From contig JAKLIJ010000004.1 in the NCBI GenBank assembly GCA_022709665.1, positions 1 to 42,934 on the forward strand: a DNA stretch of 42,934 nucleotides, read 5' to 3'. The position numbers were made by a program, and so were the translations under genes. Origin of the DNA: Bacteroidota bacterium (GTDB lineage: Bacteria; Bacteroidota; Bacteroidia; Bacteroidales; VadinHA17). The notes beneath the pieces are model-generated. The model made no database searches, was not told the DNA's origin, and worked only from the letters and a program-made list of their open reading frames with translations. The stretch's first letter is position 1. Each line of letters begins with the position of its first letter. This document shows, piece after piece, positions 1-8,878 of the stretch.

Positions 1-1455
1 GCAACAATCTGGTACCAGTGGAAGAACATGCTCATTACTCCCTTCTACTGGCTGATTGCTCCCTTTTACCGCCGGAGCGAACGAACCACTGTGGGAGAAA
101 TTATAGAAGACAGGTATGGCAGGACTATGGGGCTTGTTTATTCAATCTTTGCCATTGTGTTCTTCGTCTTCAGCATGGGTGTCATGCTGCAGGGAGCGGC
201 TAAGGTGATCTCCGTGGCTTCGGGAAATATTTTTTCACCCAATGCCATAGTGCTGGTAATGACCGTTGCTTTCATAGTGTACAGCTTTGCGGGTGGCCTT
301 ATTGCAGCCGCTTATACTGACTTTATCCAGTCGTTCCTTATAATAATCCTGTCGATCATGCTTATTCCGCTCGGCCTAAGAGAGGTAGGTGGATTTCATG
401 CCATGAAGGAGGTCCTTCCGGATCATTTCTTCGACCTGTTCAACAGTGCAAGCGGGATAGATGCTTTTACAATAGCAATGCTTGCAGTCAACGGCATTGT
501 GGGCATAACTGCCCAGCCCCACATGGTATCCATGTGCGCCACAGGAAACACTGAAAGGGCCGGCAGGATAGGACAGACCTTCGGATCGATGGTCAAAAGG
601 CTTATTACAATCGGCTGGGCTGTTACCGGCCTTGTCGTTGCAGCTCTTGTTATAATAAGGGGCGCTGAGCTTCCCGATCCGGAAATGGCTTTCGGCTATG
701 CCTGCAGTGAACTACTGGTTCCCGGCCTTGTAGGACTTATGCTTGCCGCAATTCTGGCAGCCAACATGTCGTCGTGCTCCAATTTCATGGTGAACACGGG
801 CGCTCTCTTTACTCAGAATATTTATAAAAAATACATAAATCCCGATGCGGGCGACCGTAAACTGCTCTGGATGGGACGTTATTCAGGTCTTGGATTGTCG
901 GTTATGGCAGTCCTTTTTGCGCTCGGAGTGAAAAATGTCCTTCACGGCTTCCTTTTCGTTGAGACACTTGCAGCTTTTATGGGAATAATATTCCTCGGAG
1001 GTATAATATGGAAAAGAGCAAACAGGTATGGTGCTGCAGCTGCTGTCCTGGTCTCTCTTTCAGTTTACTATACAGCCAATTACATATCGGCCGGCGAGCT
1101 TGTACTTGTTTACAGGTGGATGCCCGGACCATTCGGACTGGCAATGCTTTCAGGATTCTTCGTGTTCTGGCTTGTTAGCCGGCTGACCAGACCTGAAGAC
1201 AAGGATAGGATAGAAGGTTTTTTCGACAATATGAGACGTAAGTCTGACGCAGACTACACGGGTCCCGACGGTCTTAAACCCCTTGGCGAACTTTCAGGCG
1301 ACGATCTTCTTCTGCTCGATCTTCCGGGATGGGGAAAAAAGGTTCGCTGGAAGAACTTTTTCAGGCGTTACAGAGAGGATCTGGTTGGTTTCGTTCTAAG
1401 CTGGCTGATGGTCGGAGCGCTGATCCTGGTTGCCTGGGGTCTTATGCAGATATAA
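1..1455 (+). CDS. Sodium:solute symporter (SSS family), 5' end cut off by window edge
   Basis: This is the C-terminal part of an inner-membrane sodium-coupled transporter. The reading frame is open from base 1 (it begins ATIWYQWKNM), so the true start lies upstream and the internal ATG at 28 is not the start. The SSS hallmark is visible as GGLIAAAYTDFIQS near residues 97-110 of the fragment, where the family usually has GGxxAVxxTDxxQ, and TVGEIIEDRYGR lies before it. Many hydrophobic helices follow, with a soluble stretch near the C-terminus (about residues 395-450) and a last helix at the end. The substrate cannot be told from this fragment; family members carry sugars, amino acids, vitamins or anions. 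It is followed by about 200 bases without a gene, so it is probably not in an operon with the next pair. Confidence 0.9.
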   Translation, partial: ATIWYQWKNMLITPFYWLIAPFYRRSERTTVGEIIEDRYGRTMGLVYSIFAIVFFVFSMGVMLQGAAKVISVASGNIFSPNAIVLVMTVAFIVYSFAGGLIAAAYTDFIQSFLIIILSIMLIPLGLREVGGFHAMKEVLPDHFFDLFNSASGIDAFTIAMLAVNGIVGITAQPHMVSMCATGNTERAGRIGQTFGSMVKRLITIGWAVTGLVVAALVIIRGAELPDPEMAFGYACSELLVPGLVGLMLAAILAANMSSCSNFMVNTGALFTQNIYKKYINPDAGDRKLLWMGRYSGLGLSVMAVLFALGVKNVLHGFLFVETLAAFMGIIFLGGIIWKRANRYGAAAAVLVSLSVYYTANYISAGELVLVYRWMPGPFGLAMLSGFFVFWLVSRLTRPEDKDRIEGFFDNMRRKSDADYTGPDGLKPLGELSGDDLLLLDLPGWGKKVRWKNFFRRYREDLVGFVLSWLMVGALILVAWGLMQI

Positions 1456-1659
1456 TCCCTGAAAACAGGCTTCCCTTCAGCCCGGTCTCCTCATTTTTTT
1501 TGCCTTTATCCTGTTCTGATTCAAACAGAATGCTAACTTTGGTATCGGATATCAGGTTACCTGTAAATCCGGATACGGCAGAATCTCCACGGGCTTAGTT
1601 CTGCCGTCCAGATTCTGGTAACCTCCCGGCTGCCTGCGGTTTCATCTCATTTGCCTTTT

Positions 1660-2061
1660 ATGGAGAAGATGATAATAAATCCGACAGTATTCACACCAAA
1701 GGTCATTCTCGACCATGAGGAGAGGTTTCTGGAATTCGGAGGCGAATCACGCCCCCAGGATGTGAGGGAGTTCTATGGGTCTATATTTGAATGGATGGAT
1801 GATTTCAGCGAGAGGCTCATGAATTCTGAAGACAACAGCAAGCCGGTTATCGTCAATTTCAATTTCAATTACTTCAATTCCGGGTCCGCCAAATGCATTC
1901 TGGATATCTGCAAGATCCTGGCAAAACTGCGTTCCCGGGAGATAGACGCTTCAGCCCGATGGCATTATATTAAGGGAGACGACGACATGCTTGAGGCAGG
2001 CAGGGAAATTGCCAGGATAGTAAACCTCCCTTTCCAATTCATTGAATCGGAGAAGAGATGA
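1660..2061 (+). CDS. SiaC-type regulatory phosphoprotein (DUF1987)
   Basis: This small cytoplasmic protein (133 residues from the ATG at 1660) matches the SiaC/DUF1987 family: an N-terminal beta hairpin with FTPKVILDHEERFLEFGGESRP, then NFNFNYFNSGSAKCILDI (about residues 66-83). In Pseudomonas, SiaC is phosphorylated by the kinase SiaB and dephosphorylated by the PP2C phosphatase SiaA. The family phospho-site lies just after YFN; here the run is S-G-S, so Ser74 is the likely acceptor rather than Thr. The ORF is open from a TTG at 1651, but ATG 1660 (or ATG 1669) is the likelier start; no clear ribosome-binding site decides between them. Its stop overlaps the ATG of the phosphatase (ATGA), implying translational coupling. 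No SiaB-like kinase is seen in the window. Confidence 0.85.
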   Translation: MEKMIINPTVFTPKVILDHEERFLEFGGESRPQDVREFYGSIFEWMDDFSERLMNSEDNSKPVIVNFNFNYFNSGSAKCILDICKILAKLRSREIDASARWHYIKGDDDMLEAGREIARIVNLPFQFIESEKR

Positions 2062-3896
2062 AACCTTACATCGGATTTCTCAGCCCGGCGGATTTCCGAA
2101 AAAGCCTGGCCGGACCGGTAGCGAATATTCTTTACGAAGACCTGCGGAGAATTGGAAAGACTGCTAATACCGGCTGCCGCCTGCCAAAGAAATACTCTGA
2201 TATAAGTGAAAGGGAAAAGCAGTTCTGGATAGACTTCAGTTCAGGAATCCCGGAAAAACTTATCTCATCCGGTCTTTTTATGAGACCATTCGTTGATGCC
2301 TGCCGAACATGTATCATAACAGGGGAGGAGATGGAAGCCTATATTTCATCTGACCTTGGAAAGCAGACAAATGAACCTTTCATTTCCGACAGAAGAGTAT
2401 TTTACACCGGACTGAACTATCTTATTCCTGCAAGCCTGAAAAAATCAGGATTTGAATTAATAAGGCAGGAAGAGTCAGCAGAGGTTAAAAAATCACTTCT
2501 TATTAAAATCGCCAGGGTGGTTCATTCAGCCTATCTTCATGAAATGATGAAGCAGGATCCCGGAAAAACGGGAGAGAATAAACCGGAAGCTGCAGGATTC
2601 GACAATCTGGCTCCTGAAATACTTGAGTCAAACATCGACTTTGCAGTTCACCTGCCTACCAGACTCCTTGCAATAGGTTACAGGATCAGACCTGTAAGAA
2701 AGGGTTTCAAACCGCGGGCCCTTCATCTTGATGATGTTGAGATTGAGACAATGGCAAAGGTCGAACACCTGAGGTGGAGCTGGGAGAAAAGGCTTAATGG
2801 CTGGACCTGGGGTGAAGTAAGGGATACAAGAAGAAAGAAACATCCCGGCCTGGTGCCATATGAGGATCTGAGCGAAAACGAAAAGGAAAAGGACCGGGAG
2901 CTTGTAAGGCTTACTCCTGCCATACTCATGGATATCAGCTATGAGGCATTTCCGGTTTCGCCGGGAAAGATAAGCAGACTTTCTTATGCAATCAGGCCAA
3001 GGAGCAGTATACACAAACTGTTGTCGGGTGCAAATGAGCTGAGCTCCGGCATCAGTATGCTGGCCGGCATTTCTCCCACGATAAGGGAAAAACTCAGGTC
3101 GGTAGATGACAGTATAAAACTTTCTATAAGCGAAGTGGAGGGCAGCTATAGTTACGCCCGGCATATCCAGGAAGCATATCTTCCGGATGATCTTGACATC
3201 AGGGAATGTTTCCCGGGAAGCTTTGTGCTTTTCGAACCGAAAGACCTTGTAAGCGGCGATTTCTTCCTGTTCAACCGGCATAACGGAAATATAATCTTTG
3301 CTCTTGCTGACTGTACCGGCCACGGGATACCTGCTGCATTGATAAGCACCATAGGTTACGGGATCCTCGACCAGACGGTTAACATCCTCGGGATAACCGA
3401 TCCTGCAGAAGCACTGACCAATCTTTTTGCCGGTATACACCGCTTCCTGCGGAAAGACAGTCCCGTTTCGGGTGTTTCAGATGATATGGAGATCATCCTT
3501 TGCAATTTTGACATACATTCCGGCGTCCTGACTTACTCTGGAACCGGCAACATACTTTATCACGTGACCGGAGGAAGGATCTCCGGCAACCTGTCATTCT
3601 CCGCTGTCGAAGAGAATAAAAATGCAGGGAAGTACGGTTTTGAAGCCAAAAGACTCGATCTGAAAATGGATGACACTCTTTATTTGTGTTCCGACGGTTT
3701 TGCAGACCAGTTCGGGGGAGGAAGCCACCAGCGCTACACCAGGAAACGTCTTCAGGAATTCCTGCTGGAGATAAACTGTTACCCGATGCCCGAGCAGGGT
3801 GATTTGCTTTACGAGGAATTTGAAAGGTGGCGCAACCGGAATGACGGGGACGAAGACCAGACGGATGACATTACTGTAATTGGAATCAGGATCTGA
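2058..3896 (+). CDS. RyR-domain plus SpoIIE/PP2C-family serine phosphatase
   Basis: This soluble 612-residue protein joins two modules. Residues about 148-300 carry a bacterial RyR (ryanodine-receptor-type) domain: the core is MAKVEHLRWSWEKRLNGW (232-249), then the HPGLVPYEDL and EKEKDRELV segments. The C-terminal module (about 360-612) is a SpoIIE-type PPM phosphatase with its metal-binding aspartates in VSGDFF (D401), ADCTGHG (D418), SDGFADQ (D546) and QTDDITV (D603/D604), so it should be active. Residues 340-370 may be a helical linker. I do not recognise residues 1-147. GGAGAAGAG precedes the ATG, which overlaps the SiaC stop; the likely substrate is that phosphoprotein, as SiaA acts on SiaC. 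SiaA has a membrane sensor region, but here a RyR domain takes the sensory place. RyR domains are predicted ligand or nucleotide sensors in bacterial signalling and conflict systems; the ligand here is unknown. Confidence 0.9.
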   Translation: MKPYIGFLSPADFRKSLAGPVANILYEDLRRIGKTANTGCRLPKKYSDISEREKQFWIDFSSGIPEKLISSGLFMRPFVDACRTCIITGEEMEAYISSDLGKQTNEPFISDRRVFYTGLNYLIPASLKKSGFELIRQEESAEVKKSLLIKIARVVHSAYLHEMMKQDPGKTGENKPEAAGFDNLAPEILESNIDFAVHLPTRLLAIGYRIRPVRKGFKPRALHLDDVEIETMAKVEHLRWSWEKRLNGWTWGEVRDTRRKKHPGLVPYEDLSENEKEKDRELVRLTPAILMDISYEAFPVSPGKISRLSYAIRPRSSIHKLLSGANELSSGISMLAGISPTIREKLRSVDDSIKLSISEVEGSYSYARHIQEAYLPDDLDIRECFPGSFVLFEPKDLVSGDFFLFNRHNGNIIFALADCTGHGIPAALISTIGYGILDQTVNILGITDPAEALTNLFAGIHRFLRKDSPVSGVSDDMEIILCNFDIHSGVLTYSGTGNILYHVTGGRISGNLSFSAVEENKNAGKYGFEAKRLDLKMDDTLYLCSDGFADQFGGGSHQRYTRKRLQEFLLEINCYPMPEQGDLLYEEFERWRNRNDGDEDQTDDITVIGIRI

Positions 3897-3927
3897 AGCA
3901 TCAGCCCGGTACCGTCATAAATCTTTA

Positions 3928-3959
3928 TTTGACTTGCCTTTATTTGTTTATTAACTTTA
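3928..3959 (+). promoter_or_regulatory. Bacteroidota-type promoter before the first TIR gene
   Basis: TTTG at 3928-3931 is followed after 20 bases by TAACTTTA at 3952-3959. This resembles the Bacteroidota consensus TTTG-N19/20-TAnnTTTG with only the last base of the -7 element off. Transcription would start about ten bases before the ATG at 3976, giving a very short leader. It suggests the TIR-TPR pair can be transcribed apart from the SiaC/phosphatase pair. Confidence 0.5.
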
Positions 3960-3975
3960 TCAAAATATCCGCCGT

Positions 3976-6375
3976 ATGTCAGGTATTATCCACGGATATA
4001 ACTATGACATCTTCATAAGCTACCGCCAGAAAGATAATAAGTACGACGGCTGGGTATCAGAATTTGTTGACCACCTGAAAAGCGAGCTGGAAGCAACATT
4101 CAAGGAAGAAATAAATGTTTACTTCGACATAAATCCACACGATGGACTGCTTGAAACAGATGATGTTGATTCTTCACTGAAGGAAAAACTGAAATGCCTG
4201 ATCTTCATTCCTGTTATTTCACGCACCTATTGCGATCCCCGATCTTTTGCCTGGGAACATGAATTCAGGGCTTTTATCAGGGAAGCTTCCGGCGACCGGT
4301 TCGGACTGAGGGTGAAGCTGCCTAATGGCAATGTTGCGCTCAGAGTGCTGCCGGTTCAGATACATGAACTGAAACCCGAAGACAAATCACTTATTGAAAG
4401 CATGCTGGGAGGATTCCTCCGTTCGGTTGAATTTGTATATGCAGAGCCGGGTGTAAACCGGCCCCTCTCACCACGTGATTCAGAAGAAAAGAATATTCAC
4501 AGGATAAGCTACCGCAACCAGATCAACAAAGTCGCCAATGCCGTTGACGGGATAATTTCAGGCCTGATCAGAGAAGCCGGGTCCGTTTCTGAAAGCCACA
4601 AAAACGAAACAGAATCCGAGCCTTTTACTCCTTCGGCAGTTCCACAGAAATCCGTATTGCTGAAGGATCAGGGCAAAAAAAGAATAATATTTTCAATGAG
4701 TTCTGCAGTGATAGTCCTGGCCCTGGCTGCCATCTATCTGTTCTCGGCAGGAAGCACCCTGCCATTCTCCAAACGCGACTGGATACTCATAACTGATTTC
4801 GAAAATCTGACAGGCAACCCGGTTTTTGACAAATCACTTTATACAGCATTTTCTCTCAGTACAGGTCAGTCGAGATATATAAATGTCTTTTCGAGGGCAA
4901 GAATGAAGGAAACCCTGTCAAGGATGAAAATGGACGCCCTGTCATTTGTCGATGAAAAAACGGGCAGGGAGATGGCGGAACGGGAAGGAATAGCATTATT
5001 TGTGGTGCCGTCGATAGCTGAGGTCGGGAGCCGTTATGCCATCACAGCAAAAATTATCGGGACAAAAACAGGCGACATTCTGAGATCAGAGGTTCTTTAT
5101 GCTCAGGACAGTGATGAGATACTTCCGGTGACAGGCAAATTGTGCAGAAAAATACGAAGGGACCTGGGTGAGTCGCGCTATGATATTTCCTTGCAGGATA
5201 AACCCCTGAACCGGGTTACAACTTCATCACTCGATGCCCTAAAGCAATATTCCCTTGGTATTGAAAGTCACCTGAACGGAAGTTTCAGCGATGCAAGGAA
5301 ATATTACGAGAATGCGCTGGCAATTGACACCGGTTTTACCGCAGCAAAAGCATCACTCGGAAATATTCTCCTTCAGAAATTCAATGATCCCCGGGGGAAA
5401 AAACTGCTGAGCGAAGCTGTACGAAACCTTGAAAACCTTACCGACCGGGAAAAATACGGTATAGCAGCTTTCCATGCCGAGCATGTTGAAAAGGATTATC
5501 AAAAGGCTGTTGAGAACACTGAAATACTGAGGAAACTGTATCCCGATGAACCGGTCTTCAGAAACAACCTGGGCTGGTTTCATCAGCAGCTCAGGCATTA
5601 CGACATTGCCCTGTCGGAGTACAAGGAGGCAATCAGGATCAATCCTGAACAGGCGCTGACTTATTCGGGAATCCTGTGGATCTATGGCGAGTTCCTGGGA
5701 TTGGTCGACTCCGTTCTGGTGTGGGGTAAAAAGATGACTGAGGACAATCCTGATAATCCATGGGGATATTATTATCTCGCTTCCGCCTGGTTCTGCCGCG
5801 ACAGTCTGGAAAAGAGCCTCCGACTGTTTAAAAAAGCATCAGAGCTTAATCCTGATTTCGTAAACAGTCATTTCAGGATTTCTCATACTTGCCTTTACCT
5901 CGAGAAATATCCCGAAGCCATCAGGGTCCTTGAACAGATACTTGAAAAGAATCCTGCAGATGCTTCTGCAATATATGATCTGGGTGTTGTATATGAAACG
6001 ATGGGTAATAAACAGATGGCCAGGGAATATTTCCTCAGATTCAAAAAGAACGCTGAAGAGAACTGGATAAAGAACTTTGCCGATTACTATGGCACTTATT
6101 CATCCCTGGCTTCAGTAGCAGCCAGGCTTGATGACATGGAATTGTCGGAACAGATGCTGAGAAAGGCTGTCAGCATGGATTCTACTCAATATCTGGCATT
6201 TGCAGAAACAAGTTGCGTACAGGGAAATGTCCAGGCCGCACTCAGATACCTCGAACTGGCCCTTAAAAACGGCTACAGGGACCTTTACTGGCTTAAAGCA
6301 GACCCCGACCTTGCAGGATTACGATATGATATCCGGTATAGAAAATTGCTCGAAGGGTATTTTAAACAGGATTAA
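3976..6375 (+). CDS. TIR - membrane helix - TolB-like - TPR signalling protein, copy 1
   Basis: This 799-residue protein starts with a TIR domain (about 9-135): beta-1 YDIFISYRQ, beta-2 INVYFD, then LIFIPVISRTYC and SFAWEHEF. Aligned by eye to enzymatic TIRs, E96 in WEHEF falls at the catalytic glutamate. A conserved TIR-linked segment runs to about residue 200 (YRNQINKVANAV). One membrane helix follows (about 236-257). Residues about 268-395 form a TolB/FlgO-like domain (DWILITDFENLTG), and residues about 425-790 are tetratricopeptide repeats. The helix should place TIR in the cytoplasm and TolB-like/TPR in the periplasm, but the topology is inferred. TIR domains act as NAD-cleaving enzymes or scaffolds; the activity here is untested. 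The next gene, 25 bases on, is a tandem paralogue. No Shine-Dalgarno is seen at this ATG. Confidence 0.88.
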   Translation: MSGIIHGYNYDIFISYRQKDNKYDGWVSEFVDHLKSELEATFKEEINVYFDINPHDGLLETDDVDSSLKEKLKCLIFIPVISRTYCDPRSFAWEHEFRAFIREASGDRFGLRVKLPNGNVALRVLPVQIHELKPEDKSLIESMLGGFLRSVEFVYAEPGVNRPLSPRDSEEKNIHRISYRNQINKVANAVDGIISGLIREAGSVSESHKNETESEPFTPSAVPQKSVLLKDQGKKRIIFSMSSAVIVLALAAIYLFSAGSTLPFSKRDWILITDFENLTGNPVFDKSLYTAFSLSTGQSRYINVFSRARMKETLSRMKMDALSFVDEKTGREMAEREGIALFVVPSIAEVGSRYAITAKIIGTKTGDILRSEVLYAQDSDEILPVTGKLCRKIRRDLGESRYDISLQDKPLNRVTTSSLDALKQYSLGIESHLNGSFSDARKYYENALAIDTGFTAAKASLGNILLQKFNDPRGKKLLSEAVRNLENLTDREKYGIAAFHAEHVEKDYQKAVENTEILRKLYPDEPVFRNNLGWFHQQLRHYDIALSEYKEAIRINPEQALTYSGILWIYGEFLGLVDSVLVWGKKMTEDNPDNPWGYYYLASAWFCRDSLEKSLRLFKKASELNPDFVNSHFRISHTCLYLEKYPEAIRVLEQILEKNPADASAIYDLGVVYETMGNKQMAREYFLRFKKNAEENWIKNFADYYGTYSSLASVAARLDDMELSEQMLRKAVSMDSTQYLAFAETSCVQGNVQAALRYLELALKNGYRDLYWLKADPDLAGLRYDIRYRKLLEGYFKQD

Positions 6376-6400
6376 CAGAAAGAATCAATAAAGCCGACAC

Positions 6401-8842
6401 ATGCCAAGCCTGTTACCTGGATATGAATATGATATCTTTATAAGCTACCGCCAGAATGACAACAGGCACGACGGCTGGGTGACTGCTTTCGTCGATCATC
6501 TCAGGGCTGAGCTTGAGGCTACTTTCAAGGAAGAAGTAAGTGTTTATTTTGACCTTAATCCTCATGACGGCCTGCTTGATACATACGACGTGGATGAGTC
6601 GCTTAAGGAAAAGCTGAATTGCCTTGTTTTTATCCCTGTGATTTCCCGGACTTACTGCGATCAGAAATCTTTTGCATGGGAACATGAATTCAAAGCATTC
6701 CTGAGACAGTCAGCCGCTGACAGGCTCGGGCTGAAAGTCACTCTTCACAGTGGCAACGTGGCCAGCAGGATTTTGCCGGTCAGGATCCATGAACTTGATG
6801 AGGAAGACATGGGTTTGATTGAAGACGAGACGGGAAGCATCCTCCGCGCAATTGATTTTATCTACCGCGAACCGGGGGTAAACAGACCTCTTACACCCGC
6901 CGACGACGAACATAAGAACCAGTATGGTACCAGGTACCGGAACCAGATCAATAAAACGGCAAATGCCATCAGGGAAATTATTTCTGCCCTGCAGTCGGAC
7001 CGGCCTCCGGTACTTAAAGAGAAACACGGATTGAAGGAACCATGGGAAGATACAGGAATTTCGTCGACGGGCGCCAGGCCCGGAAGAAGACCTTTTTCAT
7101 TTGCGGGGAGGAAATTATTTTACCTGATTGCAATACTTGCAGGACTTGCCCTTGTATATTCGGTTGTGAGGTTTGGGAGCTTAAGGCGGACCAATGGCAA
7201 AGCGAATGAGAAATCGATTGCCGTTCTGCCATTTGCCTATATGGGATCGGATGAAAGCAACCTCTGGCTGGGAGACGCCCTTACGGAGGAGGTTATCTCG
7301 AGACTTTGCGAAATAAATGATCTGAAAGTCAGGCCGAGAACCTCAGTGATTAAATACAGGGGATCGGCCCGTTCGATTCCGGACATAGGAAAGGAACTTG
7401 GCGTCAGCTATATAATCGAAGGCAGTTACCAGATATTTGATGAGATTGTAAGGATAACCATAAAACTTATCAATGCAGGAAAGGACGAACAACTCTGGAG
7501 TAACGTCTTTGAAGGTTCGTGGAATGAGCTGCACAGCATGCAGACCGACATTGCCATCAGGACTGCTTCAACCCTTCAGGCCGTTCTCACCCCTGAAGAA
7601 AAGGCACGTATCATAAAGGATCCTACCGGAAGTTCTGATGCTTACAAAAACTACCTTACGGCAAATGTCCTTTCCGAAAACGCCCTGTTCTACCTGCTTG
7701 CAGGAAATAAGTTTGTCGACTCGATAAGCTTTTCCGAAGCCTTATCCATGTACGATATGGCAATAAAGGAGGATCCGGGCTTTGCGCTTGCTTATGCCAG
7801 GCGCGCAATTGCAAGGTCGTGGGGTTATCATTCCGGACAACTCGATCCTTCACATATAGAAAAATGCAGAGCTGATGCTGAAATGGCTTTTAAGCTGGAT
7901 AATGAACTGGCTGAAGCAAGTGTTGCACTGGGCTTCTACAATTATTACTGCATCGGCAACAATTATGAAGCCCTTACTCATTTCGGAAGGGCTTCTGAAC
8001 TGGCTCCTGCCAGCTACCAGCCCCTGTTTTACCTGGCAATGGTTTACCGCAAAATGGGCAGCTGGGACAGATCGCAGGAACTGATAAGGAAGGTGATTGC
8101 GGAAGACCCCCGCGATGCACTGGTTTTACTCAATATCGGAATTTCCTATGCTTATATCCACAGTCTCGATACTGCAATAACGTTTTTTCAGAAGGCTACG
8201 CAAGCAATGCCCGACTGGTCAGGCCCTTACACCAGCCTGCTTGAAACCCTGCTGATGAAGGATGGAAATACAATGAGGGCAAGGGAAGTACTCGACACCG
8301 TAATTGTCAGAACAGGCGAAAAACAGAAGTACTACCAGGTCCTTCTCGACATATATGACAGGAAATATGAGTCAGCCCTGGAAAAGGTACTGGAATCGCA
8401 GGATGCCGATTATGGTTTCCCGGGTCTCCGCTACCTTATGACCGGACTGGCATACAGCTTTACTGACAACATTCTGATGACCAGAACTTACTACGATTCT
8501 GCACTTGTTCTTTACAAGAGGCTTATCATAGAAAATCCGGAAGACTGGTATTCATATAGCTGTTGCGGCCTGGCATATGCCGGACTGGGCGATAAAACAG
8601 ACGCAGAACTGACCGGCAAGACAGCAGTGGAGCTTGCCGGCGATGACAACCTGGTCAAAAATGACATGATCTCAAATCTTGCAAAAATACATGCCATGAA
8701 CGGCGATTGGGCAAATGCGGTAAGGGAGGTCAAATATCTCCTTATCAATCCGTCGTGGTTCTCAGCCGGAATGCTCAAAATCGATCCGGCATGGGGTAAT
8801 CTGGCTGATGAACCTGAAATCAGATCATTGTTCAGAAAATGA
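6401..8842 (+). CDS. TIR - membrane helix - TolB-like - TPR signalling protein, copy 2
   Basis: This 813-residue protein is the tandem paralogue of the previous gene. The first 100 residues are about three quarters identical by hand count and align without gaps to about residue 190, again with YDIFISYRQ and FAWEHEF (E96). One membrane helix lies at about 238-256. The middle domain (about 271-400) is a clearer TolB/FlgO-like fold, KSIAVLPFAYMG then WLGDALTEEVISRL and GVSYIIEGSY, the type often found ahead of TPRs in adenylate-cyclase-like regulators. TPR-like helices fill about 430-800. The C-terminal halves of the two paralogues differ far more than the TIR parts, which suggests one output domain tied to two different periplasmic sensors. 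It is probably co-transcribed with copy 1. The domain calls are firm; the role (immunity, stress or peptide sensing) is unknown. Confidence 0.88.
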   Translation: MPSLLPGYEYDIFISYRQNDNRHDGWVTAFVDHLRAELEATFKEEVSVYFDLNPHDGLLDTYDVDESLKEKLNCLVFIPVISRTYCDQKSFAWEHEFKAFLRQSAADRLGLKVTLHSGNVASRILPVRIHELDEEDMGLIEDETGSILRAIDFIYREPGVNRPLTPADDEHKNQYGTRYRNQINKTANAIREIISALQSDRPPVLKEKHGLKEPWEDTGISSTGARPGRRPFSFAGRKLFYLIAILAGLALVYSVVRFGSLRRTNGKANEKSIAVLPFAYMGSDESNLWLGDALTEEVISRLCEINDLKVRPRTSVIKYRGSARSIPDIGKELGVSYIIEGSYQIFDEIVRITIKLINAGKDEQLWSNVFEGSWNELHSMQTDIAIRTASTLQAVLTPEEKARIIKDPTGSSDAYKNYLTANVLSENALFYLLAGNKFVDSISFSEALSMYDMAIKEDPGFALAYARRAIARSWGYHSGQLDPSHIEKCRADAEMAFKLDNELAEASVALGFYNYYCIGNNYEALTHFGRASELAPASYQPLFYLAMVYRKMGSWDRSQELIRKVIAEDPRDALVLLNIGISYAYIHSLDTAITFFQKATQAMPDWSGPYTSLLETLLMKDGNTMRAREVLDTVIVRTGEKQKYYQVLLDIYDRKYESALEKVLESQDADYGFPGLRYLMTGLAYSFTDNILMTRTYYDSALVLYKRLIIENPEDWYSYSCCGLAYAGLGDKTDAELTGKTAVELAGDDNLVKNDMISNLAKIHAMNGDWANAVREVKYLLINPSWFSAGMLKIDPAWGNLADEPEIRSLFRK

Positions 8843-8878
8843 GTACTATTCACTATTCCATATTTCTTAAACCCAAAA

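Noticed and set aside
1456..1650. Possible gene or RNA between the symporter and SiaC-like gene
   Set aside because: The only open frame here is a shadow extending from the symporter gene; no hairpin with a T-run or conserved RNA shape was seen.
2628..3440. 270-residue open frame on the minus strand inside the phosphatase gene
   Set aside because: It is antisense to a gene with all PP2C motifs, and its sequence has no domain pattern.
1660..8842. Known Thoeris-type or Pycsar-type defence locus
   Set aside because: No ThsA-like SLOG/sirtuin protein, no cyclase and no STING-like effector; the TIR proteins are large membrane TPR proteins, so the match to named defence systems fails.
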